DNA of 64,000 nt from Geobacillus proteiniphilus (GCF_001908025.1 NZ_MQMG01000001.1:62001-126000), one strand, 5' to 3'. Positions 49,158 through 59,969 are shown, numbered from the stretch's first letter. Notes: generated by a model from the letters alone, not told the origin. Numbers and translations are program-made.

Positions 49158-49917
49158 AGGAAATCACCTGAATCGGATCGATAAATTCATCTCCTTGTTT
49201 AATAGCAAAATAAAACAGCCCTTTCTGTTTATTTGCCTCGCTCGCCTCGGCCGTGCCAACTTCCTGCCCCATTTCTACAAAATCATACAATTTCACCGAA
49301 ATGGCCCCCAAATGTCCATACCACGTCTCCGTGCCGTCCGCATGTTGGATGATGACCGTTTTGCCGAGACGGTCTTTCGTACCGGCAAAGGTGACAATCC
49401 CTTCTTTCATCGCTTCCACTTTGGCTCCATTCTCGGTTTCGATCGTCACGCCCTCCCCGTTTTTTTCAAAACTTTCGAGAATCCGTCCAGAAGCCGGCAC
49501 TGCATAGGATGAAGCCGTTTTCACCTTTTCTTCCTTTTTCGGGGCAAAAAAGGCGAGCGGCTCACCGAACGTTTTTTCATACCAGGCTGAGACGGCCGCA
49601 AACTGAAACTCGGTTTCCATCGTCCGGGCAATAAACTGCCGCGCCGGCTCGAGGGAAGCGGACGGATGCCGGAACAAAATGGCCGTCACTAGCACGAGAC
49701 AGGCAGCGATGAGTATTTTGAATAAAAACCATTCTTTGCGGAACAACGGATGGGGAGCGGCTTCAAACGAATAGCGGTCATACGTGACGACCGGCAGCCC
49801 GTACCGCTCCTCATCAGCGGCGCTCCATCTGGATTCTTTTGGATCCTTCCCCTTATATTGACGTTCCCTTCTTCGTTTTTCAATGCGTTTTTTCATCTCA
49901 CGGACGCGTCGATCCAT
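49150..49917 (-). CDS. spoIVFA: SpoIVFB inhibitor SpoIVFA
   Basis: A 255-residue membrane-anchored protein: basic N-terminal part rich in Arg and Lys, one helix at about 72-92 (FKILIAACLVLVTAILF), and a C-terminal M23/LytM-like domain (about 150-250) without clear metal ligands. In B. subtilis it scaffolds and inhibits SpoIVFB and is cut by SpoIVB. Overlaps spoIVFB by 8 bases. ATG 49917 follows GGTGGAGGGGGG. Confidence 0.9.
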   Translation of the reverse strand: MDRRVREMKKRIEKRRRERQYKGKDPKESRWSAADEERYGLPVVTYDRYSFEAAPHPLFRKEWFLFKILIAACLVLVTAILFRHPSASLEPARQFIARTMETEFQFAAVSAWYEKTFGEPLAFFAPKKEEKVKTASSYAVPASGRILESFEKNGEGVTIETENGAKVEAMKEGIVTFAGTKDRLGKTVIIQHADGTETWYGHLGAISVKLYDFVEMGQEVGTAEASEANKQKGLFYFAIKQGDEFIDPIQVISFE

Positions 49918-49953
49918 ACGTCCCCCCTCCACCTTTCCAACAACGTTTGTACT

Positions 49954-49982
49954 AATTTATGAGACAACCTCATGGAATATGA
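49954..49982 (-). promoter_or_regulatory. Sigma-E-like promoter of spoIVFA-spoIVFB
   Basis: TCATATT (49976-49982), 14 bases, CATAAATT (49954-49961) on the minus strand. The -35 matches the sigma-E pattern fully and the -10 at 6 of 8. The operon is sigma-E dependent in B. subtilis. Confidence 0.65.
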
Positions 49983-50134
49983 ACGAGCGTTTTTCGCCGC
50001 GCCTCGCCGAACACGTCCGCGAACAAATCCCGCAAACGGTTTCACACCAACGTTTCGGCTGAGCGCCGCAACCGATCGATACCATCTGCTTCCGTTGTTA
50101 CAGATCAGGAATTCCAAACAGCACAACAATATGA

Positions 50135-50167
50135 ATAAAAAAAGAAGGCCCATTCAACGGCCTTCTT
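50135..50167 (-). terminator. Terminator after minD
   Basis: A perfect 9 bp stem AAGAAGGCC/GGCCTTCTT (50142-50150 with 50159-50167) and seven T on the minus strand. The 200 bases between it and spoIVFA hold only the sigma-E-like promoter. Confidence 0.92.
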
Positions 50168-50179
50168 GCGCCAACTCCA

Positions 50180-50989
50180 TTATTTCAAACTAAATATTTT
50201 CCGAATCTTTGAAAACAGCCCCTTCTCCTCTTCCTCAAGCGGCGGCAGCGGCACCGACTCGCCGAGGATACGGCGGGCAATGTTGCGGAAGGCGATCGAC
50301 GCTTTGCTGTTTGGGTCCAGCACAATCGGCTCGCCGCGGTTCGACGCTTTGATCACGTTTTCATCGTCGGCGATAATGCCGAGCAACTCGATCGATAAAT
50401 GCGAGATGATTTCGTCGACATCCAACATATCGCCGTTTTTCACCATATGGCTGCGAATGCGGTTGATGATGAGGCGCGGCGGTTTGACGTGCTCCTCCGC
50501 TTCAAGCAAGCCGATGATGCGGTCGGCGTCGCGGACCGCTGACACTTCCGGCGTCGTGACGACAATCGCTTCGTCCGCGCCGGCGACAGCGTTGCGATAG
50601 CCTTGTTCGATTCCGGCCGGACAGTCGATGAGCACATAATCGTATTCCTGCTTCAGCTCCTCAATGAGCTGTTTCATTTGCGCGGGGGTGACCGCCGACT
50701 TATCGCTCGTTTGCGCGGCCGGCAACAAATACAAATAGTTATCGAACCGCTTGTCTTTCACAAGCGCTTTTTGCACCGTGCAACGCCCTTCCACGACATC
50801 GACCAAATCATAAATAATTCGGTTCTCAAGCCCAAGCACGACATCGAGGTTGCGCAGCCCGATGTCGGTGTCGACAAGGCACACCCGCTTCCCGAGAATG
50901 GCGAGGGCCGTCCCAAGGTTCGCGGTCGTCGTCGTTTTGCCGACGCCGCCTTTTCCGGAAGTGATGACGATCGCTTCTCCCACGTTCAC
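50180..50989 (-). CDS. minD: Septum site-determining ATPase MinD
   Basis: A 269-residue ParA/MinD ATPase that recruits MinC to the membrane near poles. Deviant Walker [17 protein letters not shown] is at about 12-27, switch [12 protein letters not shown] near 117, and the C-terminal amphipathic helix ([13 protein letters not shown]) is intact for membrane binding. GTG 50989 overlaps the minC stop (GTGA) with AAAGGAG upstream. Confidence 0.96.
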   Translation of the reverse strand: MNVGEAIVITSGKGGVGKTTTTANLGTALAILGKRVCLVDTDIGLRNLDVVLGLENRIIYDLVDVVEGRCTVQKALVKDKRFDNYLYLLPAAQTSDKSAVTPAQMKQLIEELKQEYDYVLIDCPAGIEQGYRNAVAGADEAIVVTTPEVSAVRDADRIIGLLEAEEHVKPPRLIINRIRSHMVKNGDMLDVDEIISHLSIELLGIIADDENVIKASNRGEPIVLDPNSKASIAFRNIARRILGESVPLPPLEEEEKGLFSKIRKIFSLK

Positions 50990-51669
50990 ATTCTCCTTTC
51001 TAAGCGCGTCAAATTCGGCCGCAAATGCATAAGCAGCTGAAGGCGGTCGACAACAATTTGGTTATGTTCATCAATATAAGCGCATTCCATTTCATTTCCT
51101 TCATCCGTTTTCGAATCGGGCGCCCGGCTCATGATGTCGCCGATGCGCAGCTGCATCGGTTTCATGACCGATGCAGCGATGATCGCCTGTTTATTGCCGG
51201 CATACCCGGCATGGGCGATGCCGCGCAAGGCGCCGAGAATGAAAATGTTGCCTCCGGCAATGACCGTTCCACCAGGGTTCACGTCGCCGATCAGCAGCAA
51301 ATCCCCTTCGACATGAAGCACTTGTCCCGAACGGACAATGCGCGAAACGGGCACAATTTCCGTTTTTCTCATCCATTCTATCGCTTCTGCTTTCGACATG
51401 ACATTGCTTTCGATCGAATCGACGACCAAATTTTTTGAACGGCGAATGAGCGCACGCACCTCTTCCTCTTGGGCAGGCGTCAAATAGCGGTTCCCAATTT
51501 TCAGATGAACAGAGACAAGGGGGCTGTCTGGCGCGACGCCAGCTTGTTTGACAAGCCGCTCCTCGATTTCTTTCAATAAATCGTCATACGAGCAGCGGTC
51601 GTCGAGATGCAGCGTCAGCCCATCTTTCGTCCCTTTAATCGTCACGTACTGCTGCTTTTGTTTCGCCAC
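50986..51669 (-). CDS. minC: Septum site-determining protein MinC
   Basis: A 227-residue FtsZ inhibitor. The N-terminal domain (about 1-100) is followed by the beta-helix C domain (about 110-205) with [17 protein letters not shown]-like turns ([20 protein letters not shown]), which dimerises and binds MinD. GTG 51669 is chosen after GGGGTG; it gives the B. subtilis length, while longer frames run into mreD. Confidence 0.93.
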   Translation of the reverse strand: MAKQKQQYVTIKGTKDGLTLHLDDRCSYDDLLKEIEERLVKQAGVAPDSPLVSVHLKIGNRYLTPAQEEEVRALIRRSKNLVVDSIESNVMSKAEAIEWMRKTEIVPVSRIVRSGQVLHVEGDLLLIGDVNPGGTVIAGGNIFILGALRGIAHAGYAGNKQAIIAASVMKPMQLRIGDIMSRAPDSKTDEGNEMECAYIDEHNQIVVDRLQLLMHLRPNLTRLERRM

Positions 51670-51718
51670 AACGTTCACCCCAACGAATAATTCTACAAAA
51701 CGGGCCGTTTTTCCTCTT

Positions 51719-52237
51719 TTATTCTTCCTGCTCAAACCGGCGAATTTTTGCCAATCGCCGTTCGAGCGGGTACGAAAAGACGAGCAAAAACGCGACGTTC
51801 AGAAGCAGCGTCGGCCATAGACGGCGGTCCCAAAAAACAGAAAACGACCAATCGGTCCGCCCGATCAACAGCTGGATGCCGTAGACATAACTGTCAAGCA
51901 GCACAATGGAAAGCAGCGACAAGAGCGATGCAATGAACCAGTTTTGGTGGAACCATTTCATCGCTTTGCCCGCCAAGTAGGCAATAAGCGTATAGGCAAA
52001 CGCATAAACACCGAGCAGCTCTGTGTAGACGCAGTCATACAGGAACCCGAAGATGAACCCGTACCCCATCGCCCGCGTCCCGCCGAAATGCATCGCTGTG
52101 AACACGAGAAAAACAAGAAAAAACCGGGGAACAAAAAAATAGTGGACATACAAGTCGCCTTTTGGCCATACATCAACAAAAAGGCTCTCACTCACAAAAC
52201 ATAACACCGCAAGGAAAGGGAGACGCCACTTGTTCAC
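51719..52237 (-). CDS. mreD: Rod shape-determining protein MreD
   Basis: A 172-residue integral membrane protein with about five helices, typical of MreD, which works with MreB, MreC, RodA and PBP2 in sidewall synthesis. Conserved features include [20 protein letters not shown] near the middle. The GTG start overlaps the mreC stop (GTGA). Confidence 0.92.
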   Translation of the reverse strand: MNKWRLPFLAVLCFVSESLFVDVWPKGDLYVHYFFVPRFFLVFLVFTAMHFGGTRAMGYGFIFGFLYDCVYTELLGVYAFAYTLIAYLAGKAMKWFHQNWFIASLLSLLSIVLLDSYVYGIQLLIGRTDWSFSVFWDRRLWPTLLLNVAFLLVFSYPLERRLAKIRRFEQEE

Positions 52238-53100
52238 TTTGCCTCCTCCTTTTCCTGCAGTGCTGCATCGATGGTTCGTTTCACAATCATGACGTCGTCA
52301 ATATCATACAAGTTGGCAAACGGCTTGACATAGACGACTTTCGTCAATCCGTATTGGTCCGGCTTGACTTCGGTCACCTCACCGATCGGCAGCCCTTTCG
52401 GAAACACGCCGCCAAGGCCGGAAGTCAACACTTTTTGCCTTTTTTCCACTTTGGCGTCAATCGGAATTTCTCCGAGCAGCAACTCGCGCCGCTTCTCATC
52501 GTAGCCTTCGATCAACCCAAACACGTTTTCCTTTCCTTGGATATAAGCGGAAATGCGGTTGTTTTGGTCAAGCGCGCTTAACAGCTGCACAGTGGACGTA
52601 AATTGGGAAGCGTGCTGCACCTTGCCGACAAGCCCCGCTGGGGTGATGACTGCCATATCTTTTTTCACGCCATGTTGCTCGCCTTTGTTGATGATGATCG
52701 TTTCCCGCCAACGATCCGGGTTCCGCCCGATCACCGTCGCCTGAATCGAAACAAAATCACGCAAGCTCTCTTTTTTATCGAGCAACGCGCGCAGCCGTTC
52801 GTTTTCTTGCCGCAGCGCCTCGACCTCGGTCTCAAGCGCCGCATATTCCTCAAGTCTTGCCTTCAGCAGTTCGTTTTCCTTATATGTACGGCGAAGATCG
52901 CTCACATTTTCAAAGAAGCCCGCGATCTCCTGGGCGGGCTTCCCGAACAGAAGCTGAACAAAACCGACCGTATCTTTTACGAACTGCTCCGGCCACGTCA
53001 ACTCTTCGCGGCTGCGCAGGGAAAAGCCGATCAACATGACAAGGATGACGATGCTGACGAGCAAAAAAATGAGACGCTTATTCCCGAAAAGCTGTGGCAT
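52234..53100 (-). CDS. mreC: Rod shape-determining protein MreC
   Basis: A 288-residue protein: one N-terminal membrane helix (about 8-28), a coiled coil (about 65-110, rich in Glu, Leu and Arg), then the two beta-barrel domains with TVIGRNPDRWRETIIINKG and GLVGKVQHAS. It dimerises outside the membrane to organise the elongation machinery. ATG 53100 is 19 bases after mreB. Confidence 0.94.
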   Translation of the reverse strand: MPQLFGNKRLIFLLVSIVILVMLIGFSLRSREELTWPEQFVKDTVGFVQLLFGKPAQEIAGFFENVSDLRRTYKENELLKARLEEYAALETEVEALRQENERLRALLDKKESLRDFVSIQATVIGRNPDRWRETIIINKGEQHGVKKDMAVITPAGLVGKVQHASQFTSTVQLLSALDQNNRISAYIQGKENVFGLIEGYDEKRRELLLGEIPIDAKVEKRQKVLTSGLGGVFPKGLPIGEVTEVKPDQYGLTKVVYVKPFANLYDIDDVMIVKRTIDAALQEKEEAK

Positions 53101-53119
53101 GCGTCACACCTTCTTACCG

Positions 53120-54240
<1,121 letters not shown>

Positions 54241-54318
54241 ATTGTACAACACCGCCCGAACGGATTCGGAAAAACCCATAGTTGATATTATAACTGATTC
54301 GACAAAAAATGAGAACCG

Positions 54319-54999
54319 TCAGACATAGCCTTTTTCTTTCAAACTGACGAATTTTTGATCGCCGATGATGAGGTGATCCAAGAGCTCGATGCCGATGATG
54401 CGGCCGCATTCCGCGAGCCGTTTCGTCACATCGATGTCTTCGCGGCTTGGAGTCGGATCGCCAGAAGGGTGGTTATGCACACAAATGACTGAGGCGGCGG
54501 AACGTTTGATCGCCTCTTTAAACACTTCGCGCGGATGGACAATCGAGGCGTTTAAACTGCCGATGAACACCGTTTTGCGGTAGATGACTTGATTTTTCGT
54601 ATTTAAATAAATGGCGACAAAATGTTCTTGCGATAAAAAGCGCATATCTTCCATGACGTATTTCGCTCCGTCTTCCGGGCAACGAATCACATAGCGGTCG
54701 GCGCAGCCGGACTGGTGGATGCGTCGGCCGAGCTCCAACGCCGCCAAAATTTGCACGGCTTTCGTCGGCCCGATCCCTTTGATGTTCGTCATTTCTTCGA
54801 CCGTTGCGTCTTTGAGCGACCTCAGCCCCTCAAAATGGCGAAGGAGACGCTGGGCGAGCTGCACGACCGACTCCTCCTTCGTGCCCGTGCGCAACAAAAT
54901 GGCGATCAGTTCATGGTCGGATAAACTTTCCGGCCCTGATGACAGCAGCCGTTCACGCGGCCGGCTGTCTTTCGGCACATCGCGGATCATCCACGCCAT
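54319..54999 (-). CDS. radC: RadC family protein (JAMM/MPN+ fold)
   Basis: A 226-residue protein. The N-terminal helix-hairpin-helix region has SLSDHELIAILLRTG and IKGIGPTKAVQILAALELGRR; the JAMM domain shows VHPREVFKEAI, HNHPSGDPTPSREDIDVT and the metal-binding H-x-H...D pattern. Its real function is not settled; it was once thought to be a repair factor. ATG 54999 lies 4 bases after GGGGGAG, one codon after an alternative ATG. B. subtilis has it between maf and mreB too. Confidence 0.92.
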   Translation of the reverse strand: MAWMIRDVPKDSRPRERLLSSGPESLSDHELIAILLRTGTKEESVVQLAQRLLRHFEGLRSLKDATVEEMTNIKGIGPTKAVQILAALELGRRIHQSGCADRYVIRCPEDGAKYVMEDMRFLSQEHFVAIYLNTKNQVIYRKTVFIGSLNASIVHPREVFKEAIKRSAASVICVHNHPSGDPTPSREDIDVTKRLAECGRIIGIELLDHLIIGDQKFVSLKEKGYV

Positions 55000-55136
55000 C
55001 ATACTCCCCCTTTTTTTGTTTTGCTTCATCGAAAGACGGAGAGGCTTGAACCGCCCCTCGGTACGACAGCAGAATCCGTTTGCGGGCGCGTTCTTTTGCC
55101 AAAAAGGCGCCAGACGGCGGCCGCTTTTGCTTTTAT

Positions 55137-55712
55137 CTATGCTGGCGGCCACCCGAGCCGGCGCAATTCCCTGACCGTCCGCGACAGCGGCAGGCCGACG
55201 ACCGTCAAATAGTCGCCTTCGATCCGTTTGACAAACAGGGCGGCGCGGCCTTGGATGCCATACGCCCCCGCCTTGTCCATCGGCTCCCCGGTCGCAATAT
55301 AGGCGGCGATTTCCTCGTCATCGAGCTCCCAAAACGTGACTGCTGTTTTTTCCGCAAACGATGTGATTGATCCATGAGGGAGTGCGATGGCGACGCCGGT
55401 CCATACGTCATGCGTTCGCCCGGACAAGAGCCGCAACATGGCGAATGCTTCTTCTTCCGTGCGCGGCTTCCCTAACAAGCGGCCGTCGCACACAACGATC
55501 GTATCAGCGCCAAGAACGTACGCATCAGGGACAGACGGCGCCACCGCCTCCACTTTCCGGCGGGCAAGCAGTTGGACAGCTTCATCAGGGGGCGTTCCGG
55601 GGGCGATCGTCTCATCGGCTTGACTTTCTTGAACGTCAAACGGCCAACCGGCCAGCTCGAGGATCTGCCTGCGGCGCGGGGAGCGGGAAGCAAGCACGAA
55701 CCGTGGAGGCAT
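55137..55712 (-). CDS. maf: Maf family nucleotide pyrophosphatase
   Basis: A 191-residue house-cleaning enzyme that hydrolyses dTTP, UTP and modified pyrimidine triphosphates. It shows [12 protein letters not shown] near the start, the [18 protein letters not shown] motif near 67, and the [20 protein letters not shown] region near 145. In Bacillus it is linked to septum control and competence. ATG 55712 follows GAAAGGAGAA and a sigma-A promoter. Confidence 0.94.
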   Translation of the reverse strand: MPPRFVLASRSPRRRQILELAGWPFDVQESQADETIAPGTPPDEAVQLLARRKVEAVAPSVPDAYVLGADTIVVCDGRLLGKPRTEEEAFAMLRLLSGRTHDVWTGVAIALPHGSITSFAEKTAVTFWELDDEEIAAYIATGEPMDKAGAYGIQGRAALFVKRIEGDYLTVVGLPLSRTVRELRRLGWPPA

Positions 55713-55757
55713 CGTTCATTCTCCTTTCACTCGTTTCGGCTCGGAAGATTCATTTGT

Positions 55758-55786
55758 ATCGTAGCAAATTTTGCGGTGAAAGGCAA
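55758..55786 (-). promoter_or_regulatory. Sigma-A promoter of maf
   Basis: TTGCCT (55781-55786), 17 bases, TACGAT (55758-55763) on the minus strand. The edge of repeat copy B is 5 bases upstream of the -35. Confidence 0.65.
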
Positions 55787-55790
55787 TTTT

Positions 55791-56010
55791 CTGTATAGAT
55801 GCAATTTGAAGCATGAACATTTGCAGATTTTACTAGGCATTTGATCGACTGTCGGGCGACCGAACAACGCCGCTTTCAGACCCATGTATGGGTCTGTGAA
55901 GCGGGTGGTTGTTCGGTCTTCCAAGCCACAGGCTTGCCTTCGACAGTCGAAAAATGGACAAACGGCTTTTCCGTCAAGGATATGTTAAACTTTTTCATTG
56001 CAATCTATAT
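55791..56010. repeat. Structured dispersed repeat, copy B (three-stem core)
   Basis: A 220-base match to 48044-48290 in the same orientation. The closing stem CGACTGTCG/CGACAGTCG, arm 1 CGAACAAC/GTTGTTCG capped by CAGACCCAT/ATGGGTCTG, and arm 3 CAAGCC/GGCTTG are kept. Arm 2 of copy A is absent, replaced by about five bases. Changes in stems keep pairing, e.g. G-T becomes A-T in the cap. The ends are CTGTATAGATGCAAT and TTGCAATCTATAT. It lies between the spoIIB terminator and the maf promoter. Confidence 0.85.
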
Positions 56011-56020
56011 GCAAATGGGC

Positions 56021-56047
56021 AAAAAAAAAACGGGGCTTCTAGCTCCC
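56021..56047 (-). terminator. Terminator after spoIIB
   Basis: A short stem with one bulge (GGGAGCT with AGCCCC) that includes the spoIIB stop codon, followed by CG and ten T on the minus strand. Confidence 0.75.
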
Positions 56048-57148
56048 TAGCGGCACCAATTCGATATAAGCGGCGAGCGCCTCGAGCAGCTGTTGCTGGG
56101 CTTTGGCCAACAGCGCTTCATCCCGTTGCTCTTTGTATGCGGCAAGGGCGGCATACGCCTGCTTCAGCGCTTCAACATACCGACCGACTGTTTTGTCGCT
56201 TGAAGCGTTGCTTTTTTCTAACGCGTCATACGCCTTTTGAAGCGCCTGCCAGTCATCTTCTCCTGCTTTCCTGCCGCCAAGCAAAGCCGCGGAGACCGCT
56301 GCCATGTTTTCATACAAAACCTCCCCTTTTTGGATGGCCTCCGACCGGCGCGCCGCCGCTTCGGCGGCAAACGACAGCTCTTTGACATACGTGCTTGGCA
56401 CCCTTTGGCGATATTGGTCGTTGACCGTCCGCAACGTTTCCTTATCCGCGCCGACGGCGATATAGAGCGCTGCCGGTTTTTGCCCCGCGACGACGACCGG
56501 CACGCCTGCTGTTTTGATCGATTCGGACGCCTGCTTGGCCGCCGCCGCATTCGAATAGACGCCAGCTTGAATGACCGCAATGGAAAACGGCGCTCGTATG
56601 ACGCTTTCTCTCCCTTCTCCTCCCGCCGCCGTTTCAGGCTTTGTCAATTCCGTCATCGCTTCAGATGCCGGCGACGAAGCAGATTTTTCCTTCGGAATGA
56701 TGTGCAGCACCGTCATGCCAAACGCCATGCCGACCAACGCAGCGACCAACGCGGCGGCAAGCAGCGACTTGGCTTGAGCCGGGAGCCGCCATGGCCGACG
56801 TCTGCCGCTTTTCTTTTGTTGCATCGCCTCGGAAATGACCCGTTCATCCGCCTCAAGGGCGGCCGCCTCTTCCCAACCCGTCGTTTCAACATCTTCCCGA
56901 ACTTGCCCATCCTCCGTAAACCACAGGCCTGTTGATGGCTTGCCTGCGGATGGCCCGCCTTTTTGAAACGCGCTCACTTGGCGGCTGTCATCCGCCTCGT
57001 TTTCTGCTCGCTGTCCTTTCCCTAGATGGCTGTCCAACGGATATCCACCCGACTCCTCGGACGGCCGTCCTTCCGACGAACGCTCCACGGTAAATGGGCG
57101 GGGCTTGCCGTTGATATTCACCGTAATGCGCATGCGCTGCTTGTCCAT
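56039..57148 (-). CDS. spoIIB: Stage II sporulation protein B, SPOR domain
   Basis: A 369-residue protein with a hydrophilic N-terminal region, one membrane helix (about 128-150, SLLAAALVAALVGMAFGMTVL) and a SPOR-like domain (about 185-260, FSIAVIQAGVYSNAAAAKQA) that in this family binds denuded septal peptidoglycan. In B. subtilis SpoIIB helps septal thinning and engulfment and its gene lies next to maf. The alanine-rich C terminus is weakly conserved. ATG 57148 is the family start; GGACGGTGG precedes it. Confidence 0.87.
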   Translation of the reverse strand: MDKQRMRITVNINGKPRPFTVERSSEGRPSEESGGYPLDSHLGKGQRAENEADDSRQVSAFQKGGPSAGKPSTGLWFTEDGQVREDVETTGWEEAAALEADERVISEAMQQKKSGRRRPWRLPAQAKSLLAAALVAALVGMAFGMTVLHIIPKEKSASSPASEAMTELTKPETAAGGEGRESVIRAPFSIAVIQAGVYSNAAAAKQASESIKTAGVPVVVAGQKPAALYIAVGADKETLRTVNDQYRQRVPSTYVKELSFAAEAAARRSEAIQKGEVLYENMAAVSAALLGGRKAGEDDWQALQKAYDALEKSNASSDKTVGRYVEALKQAYAALAAYKEQRDEALLAKAQQQLLEALAAYIELVPLGS

Positions 57149-57203
57149 TTGGCCACCGTCCTTCTTCACACTTCGATTTCTTTCGCCTATCTTACCACAA
57201 ACG

Positions 57204-57236
57204 GAAAAAAAAAGAACAAGACATTTGTCGTCTTGT
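57204..57236 (-). terminator. Terminator of the type IV pilus operon
   Basis: Stem ACAAGAC/GTCTTGT (57216-57222 with 57230-57236) with a 7-base loop and a run of nine T on the minus strand. Confidence 0.88.
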
Positions 57237-57264
57237 CCCCGCTTCTGTTCTTCATTTTCCGACA

Positions 57265-57726
57265 TCAACGGTTGCGAATCGCCTCGGTCCCCAGCGCTTC
57301 GACAGGAATCGGCTGCTCGCGCCCCTCATAGGTGCAAAGCTGCTTTGTCTCGCCTTTCAAGCAAACGGCGTAATCGATCCCGCCGTCTTCCCGCTTCGTG
57401 GCAAGCACGTACGATGGATTCGTTTCCGGCGGCAATACATTTCCGGTGAACGGATCTTCGATTGGATCCAGCAAACCGTTGCCCACCAATTCTCCATACG
57501 ACAATATGGCAGAAGAACGGGCTGGCAAAAATTCCACTTTCTCGGCGCCGACATACAGCCGCGCCGCTTCATACAAGCCATAAGCATCAGAAACAAACGC
57601 CCGCTCGCGCGCCCGATCAATCACCGTCCACATGGCAAGACCGACGATCATCGCCACAATGCCGATGATCACCAACACAGCCAAAAGCTCAATGAGGGTC
57701 ATCCCTCGTTTCATGCGAATGATCAT
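57265..57726 (-). CDS. Type IV pilin-like protein (minor pilin candidate)
   Basis: A 153-residue protein with a class III signal: a short basic leader ending MKRG, cleavage before MTLIELLAVLVIIG, glutamate at mature position 5, and a hydrophobic helix to about residue 32. The globular part has two cysteines near the C terminus (VCLKGETKQLCTYEG) that may form a disulfide. It is the last gene of the pilus operon. ATG 57726 follows AAAGGAGG. Role as a minor pilin or a pseudopilin is inferred. Confidence 0.82.
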   Translation of the reverse strand: MIIRMKRGMTLIELLAVLVIIGIVAMIVGLAMWTVIDRARERAFVSDAYGLYEAARLYVGAEKVEFLPARSSAILSYGELVGNGLLDPIEDPFTGNVLPPETNPSYVLATKREDGGIDYAVCLKGETKQLCTYEGREQPIPVEALGTEAIRNR

Positions 57727-57746
57727 CGCGTGTCCTCCTTTGCCGG

Positions 57747-58448
57747 CTAGGAAGCTGGCGCCGTTTCGGCAAACGGATTGTCTTTGCCGCTTGGCGGGGG
57801 AACATCGCGAACGGGAGACAACTGTTTCCATTTCTCAAGCTTCGGAGCATAAAACGCACGAACGGTCACCGAATACGTCAACGGTTGGACTTCATCAGCG
57901 ATGGACATCAGCTCCGGAGGCCCAGTGACGGTCAACCCTTCAATCGCCACGATGCGCTCCGACTGCTCCAACACCTCTAAAAACCGTTCAAGCTGATAAT
58001 AGGAAGGCGACTGCACGGTCAGTTGGGCGGTGATGGATTGAATGCTGCTTGGCGGAGAAACCGCTCGATTTCCTTCGCTTCCGTTGTTCGTTCCACTGTC
58101 GTTCTGCTGTGAAGATGCTGCTCCTTCATCAGAAAAATTGACGCTCACCAGCTGGCTGTCAGCGATATATTCCGCTTTCTGAAACAAGAGCAACAACTGG
58201 TCCGTAAGCGGATGGACAGGGACTTTTTTTTGCAATGAAGCAACGGTTTGTGCTGTTTCCTCTGAAGAAGGAGGCAGCTTTTGCTTCAAAGCGGCGAGCA
58301 CCTTTTTCTCGCTTTGCACCGTTTGCTCCATCTGCTCGAGCTGGCTGTAGCGAGGCATGACCAGCCATGAATAGGCGGCCGCAAACAAAAGCGCGGTGAC
58401 CGCAGCCATTGCCGCAACAAGAAGCGGCCATTTGCCAAAGCGGCTCAT
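57747..58448 (-). CDS. pilO: Type IV pilus alignment protein PilO
   Basis: A 233-residue protein with one N-terminal membrane helix (about 8-30), a coiled coil (about 33-60) and a C-terminal ferredoxin-like domain with PSYYQLERFLEVLEQSERIVAI, as in PilO. It forms the inner-membrane alignment complex with PilN and PilM. Start overlaps the pilN stop (ATGA). Confidence 0.87.
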   Translation of the reverse strand: MSRFGKWPLLVAAMAAVTALLFAAAYSWLVMPRYSQLEQMEQTVQSEKKVLAALKQKLPPSSEETAQTVASLQKKVPVHPLTDQLLLLFQKAEYIADSQLVSVNFSDEGAASSQQNDSGTNNGSEGNRAVSPPSSIQSITAQLTVQSPSYYQLERFLEVLEQSERIVAIEGLTVTGPPELMSIADEVQPLTYSVTVRAFYAPKLEKWKQLSPVRDVPPPSGKDNPFAETAPAS

Positions 58449-59020
58449 GATTTTTTTCCCTCCCCATCAGCCTGTTGCAGCTCCAGCTCATATTGCGCCA
58501 TATATCTTGGCACGACTTGATGATCTTCCGGTTCGCCACTCGTCTCGCTATTGGCCGCCACATTGACCAGTTTGACGTTTTTCACCATTCTCACTTTTTC
58601 TAATCGATCCAAATAATAGGCCGCCTCTTCCGGCGCATCAAACTGCACCACCATGGTCATCTTTGTCTGATCCGAGTACGTCACATTCATCATGAATCCG
58701 CGTTCGGGAAGCTGCTTTGTCAATGCCCGCAGCAACGGCACTGATTTCAGCGGATAGCGTTCCGCCCATTTCACCGCCTTCGCCAGCTCTTCTTGCTCCT
58801 TCTGTTCGTCTATATTTTTCATTTTCGCCGCCAGTACATCTTGCTCCGCTCGCACTTTTTTTAATTCCGCCTCCAACATGGCCTGGCGATGATCCGCACG
58901 ATCGATCAACCAATACAGCACCGAACCGGCTAGGAGAAGCAGCGCCGCCCCGAACAACAAAACGAGACGGATCGGCTGCCTCGTTTCTTTTTTCGGCAAT
59001 AAATTGATTTCAGCGATCAT
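58445..59020 (-). CDS. pilN: Type IV pilus assembly protein PilN
   Basis: A 191-residue protein beginning MIAEINLLPKKE; the INLLP motif is the PilN cytoplasmic tail that docks into PilM. One helix (about 22-42) is followed by a coiled coil and a ferredoxin-like domain. Start overlaps pilM by 11 bases. Confidence 0.92.
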   Translation of the reverse strand: MIAEINLLPKKETRQPIRLVLLFGAALLLLAGSVLYWLIDRADHRQAMLEAELKKVRAEQDVLAAKMKNIDEQKEQEELAKAVKWAERYPLKSVPLLRALTKQLPERGFMMNVTYSDQTKMTMVVQFDAPEEAAYYLDRLEKVRMVKNVKLVNVAANSETSGEPEDHQVVPRYMAQYELELQQADGEGKKS

Positions 59021-59942
59021 CGTCAGCCCTTCCTTCTTTCAACGCCAATCCCCAGGCGAGATGAAAGCGGTCCGGCAGCGGATCAAGAGACGCGCTGAGC
59101 CGTTCTACAGGCACTTCAAGCCGCTCTGTCAAAGCCGTGAACACATGGCCCAACTCTGGATGATCGCCGGCGAGAAACAGGCGTGTGATGGACTGTTTGC
59201 CTTGTTGGAGGGAAAACGAATAAAAGCTCATGATCCGTTCCATTTCCTTATACACATCGACGAACGGATCCACAATCGCCGCCGTCCGGTCACGATAGGC
59301 TTCAAGCGGCAAATGGCGCATAAACAACGGCAAATGACGATGAAACACGCTCAAATTCACGGCGGATTCGTCAAACTGCACAAGCAAAATATGATCGTCC
59401 GGCGCAGCTTGTCCCGCCGCATAAAACGGACGATAAGCGCAAAGCGGCGATACATCCGCGGCCACCGGGCGCAAATCGGCTTCTTCCAAAAGCGCCGCGT
59501 ATTCCGACACCGCCTCTTCCGGCGCCGCAAACAGCAAAATCGACACCGCCTCGCTCGTTCTCTCCATCACCACATAATCAAACACCGGATCGGCAAAAGG
59601 AAGCGGAATCGACTCGCCAAGCTCCAGAAATAAATAGCCGCGAATCTCTTCATCCGACAAATGAGAAGGAAGGGGCAAACTGCGGATCATGACGAATGGA
59701 TCAGGGACGACAAAGCGCGCGCGATGGCCGTCTATTTTCCATTCCTCCACGCATTCGTCCAAAATCATGGCCAATGTTTCCCCATCGACGATGCGGCCGT
59801 CGCGAACAACCCCTACTGGCAATGCCCGTTCGCCCCATCGTTTCACTTCAGGCGGATGCCCTAGCTTGACTTCCACATAGCGAATGGCATGGTCTTTTAC
59901 GACGATGTTCACATATTTGGACTTTCCCCACCATAACGCCAT
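59010..59942 (-). CDS. pilM: Type IV pilus assembly protein PilM (actin-like)
   Basis: A 310-residue protein with the actin/FtsA-like fold of PilM. It begins MALWWGKSKYVNIVVKDHAI and has FVVPDPFVMIRSLPLPSHL and YLFLELGESIPLPFADPVFDY, which match the subdomains seen in PilM. It binds PilN on the cytoplasmic face. ATG 59942 follows AAAGGGGG. The C-terminal phosphate motif is not obvious. Confidence 0.88.
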   Translation of the reverse strand: MALWWGKSKYVNIVVKDHAIRYVEVKLGHPPEVKRWGERALPVGVVRDGRIVDGETLAMILDECVEEWKIDGHRARFVVPDPFVMIRSLPLPSHLSDEEIRGYLFLELGESIPLPFADPVFDYVVMERTSEAVSILLFAAPEEAVSEYAALLEEADLRPVAADVSPLCAYRPFYAAGQAAPDDHILLVQFDESAVNLSVFHRHLPLFMRHLPLEAYRDRTAAIVDPFVDVYKEMERIMSFYSFSLQQGKQSITRLFLAGDHPELGHVFTALTERLEVPVERLSASLDPLPDRFHLAWGLALKEGRADDDR

Positions 59943-59969
59943 TCTCGTTCGCCCCCTTTCTTCCCATCC

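Noticed and set aside
49893-50153. Minus-strand frame of 86 codons between minD and spoIVFA
   Set aside because: It begins inside the minD terminator, covers the sigma-E-like promoter and overlaps spoIVFA; no ribosome binding site.
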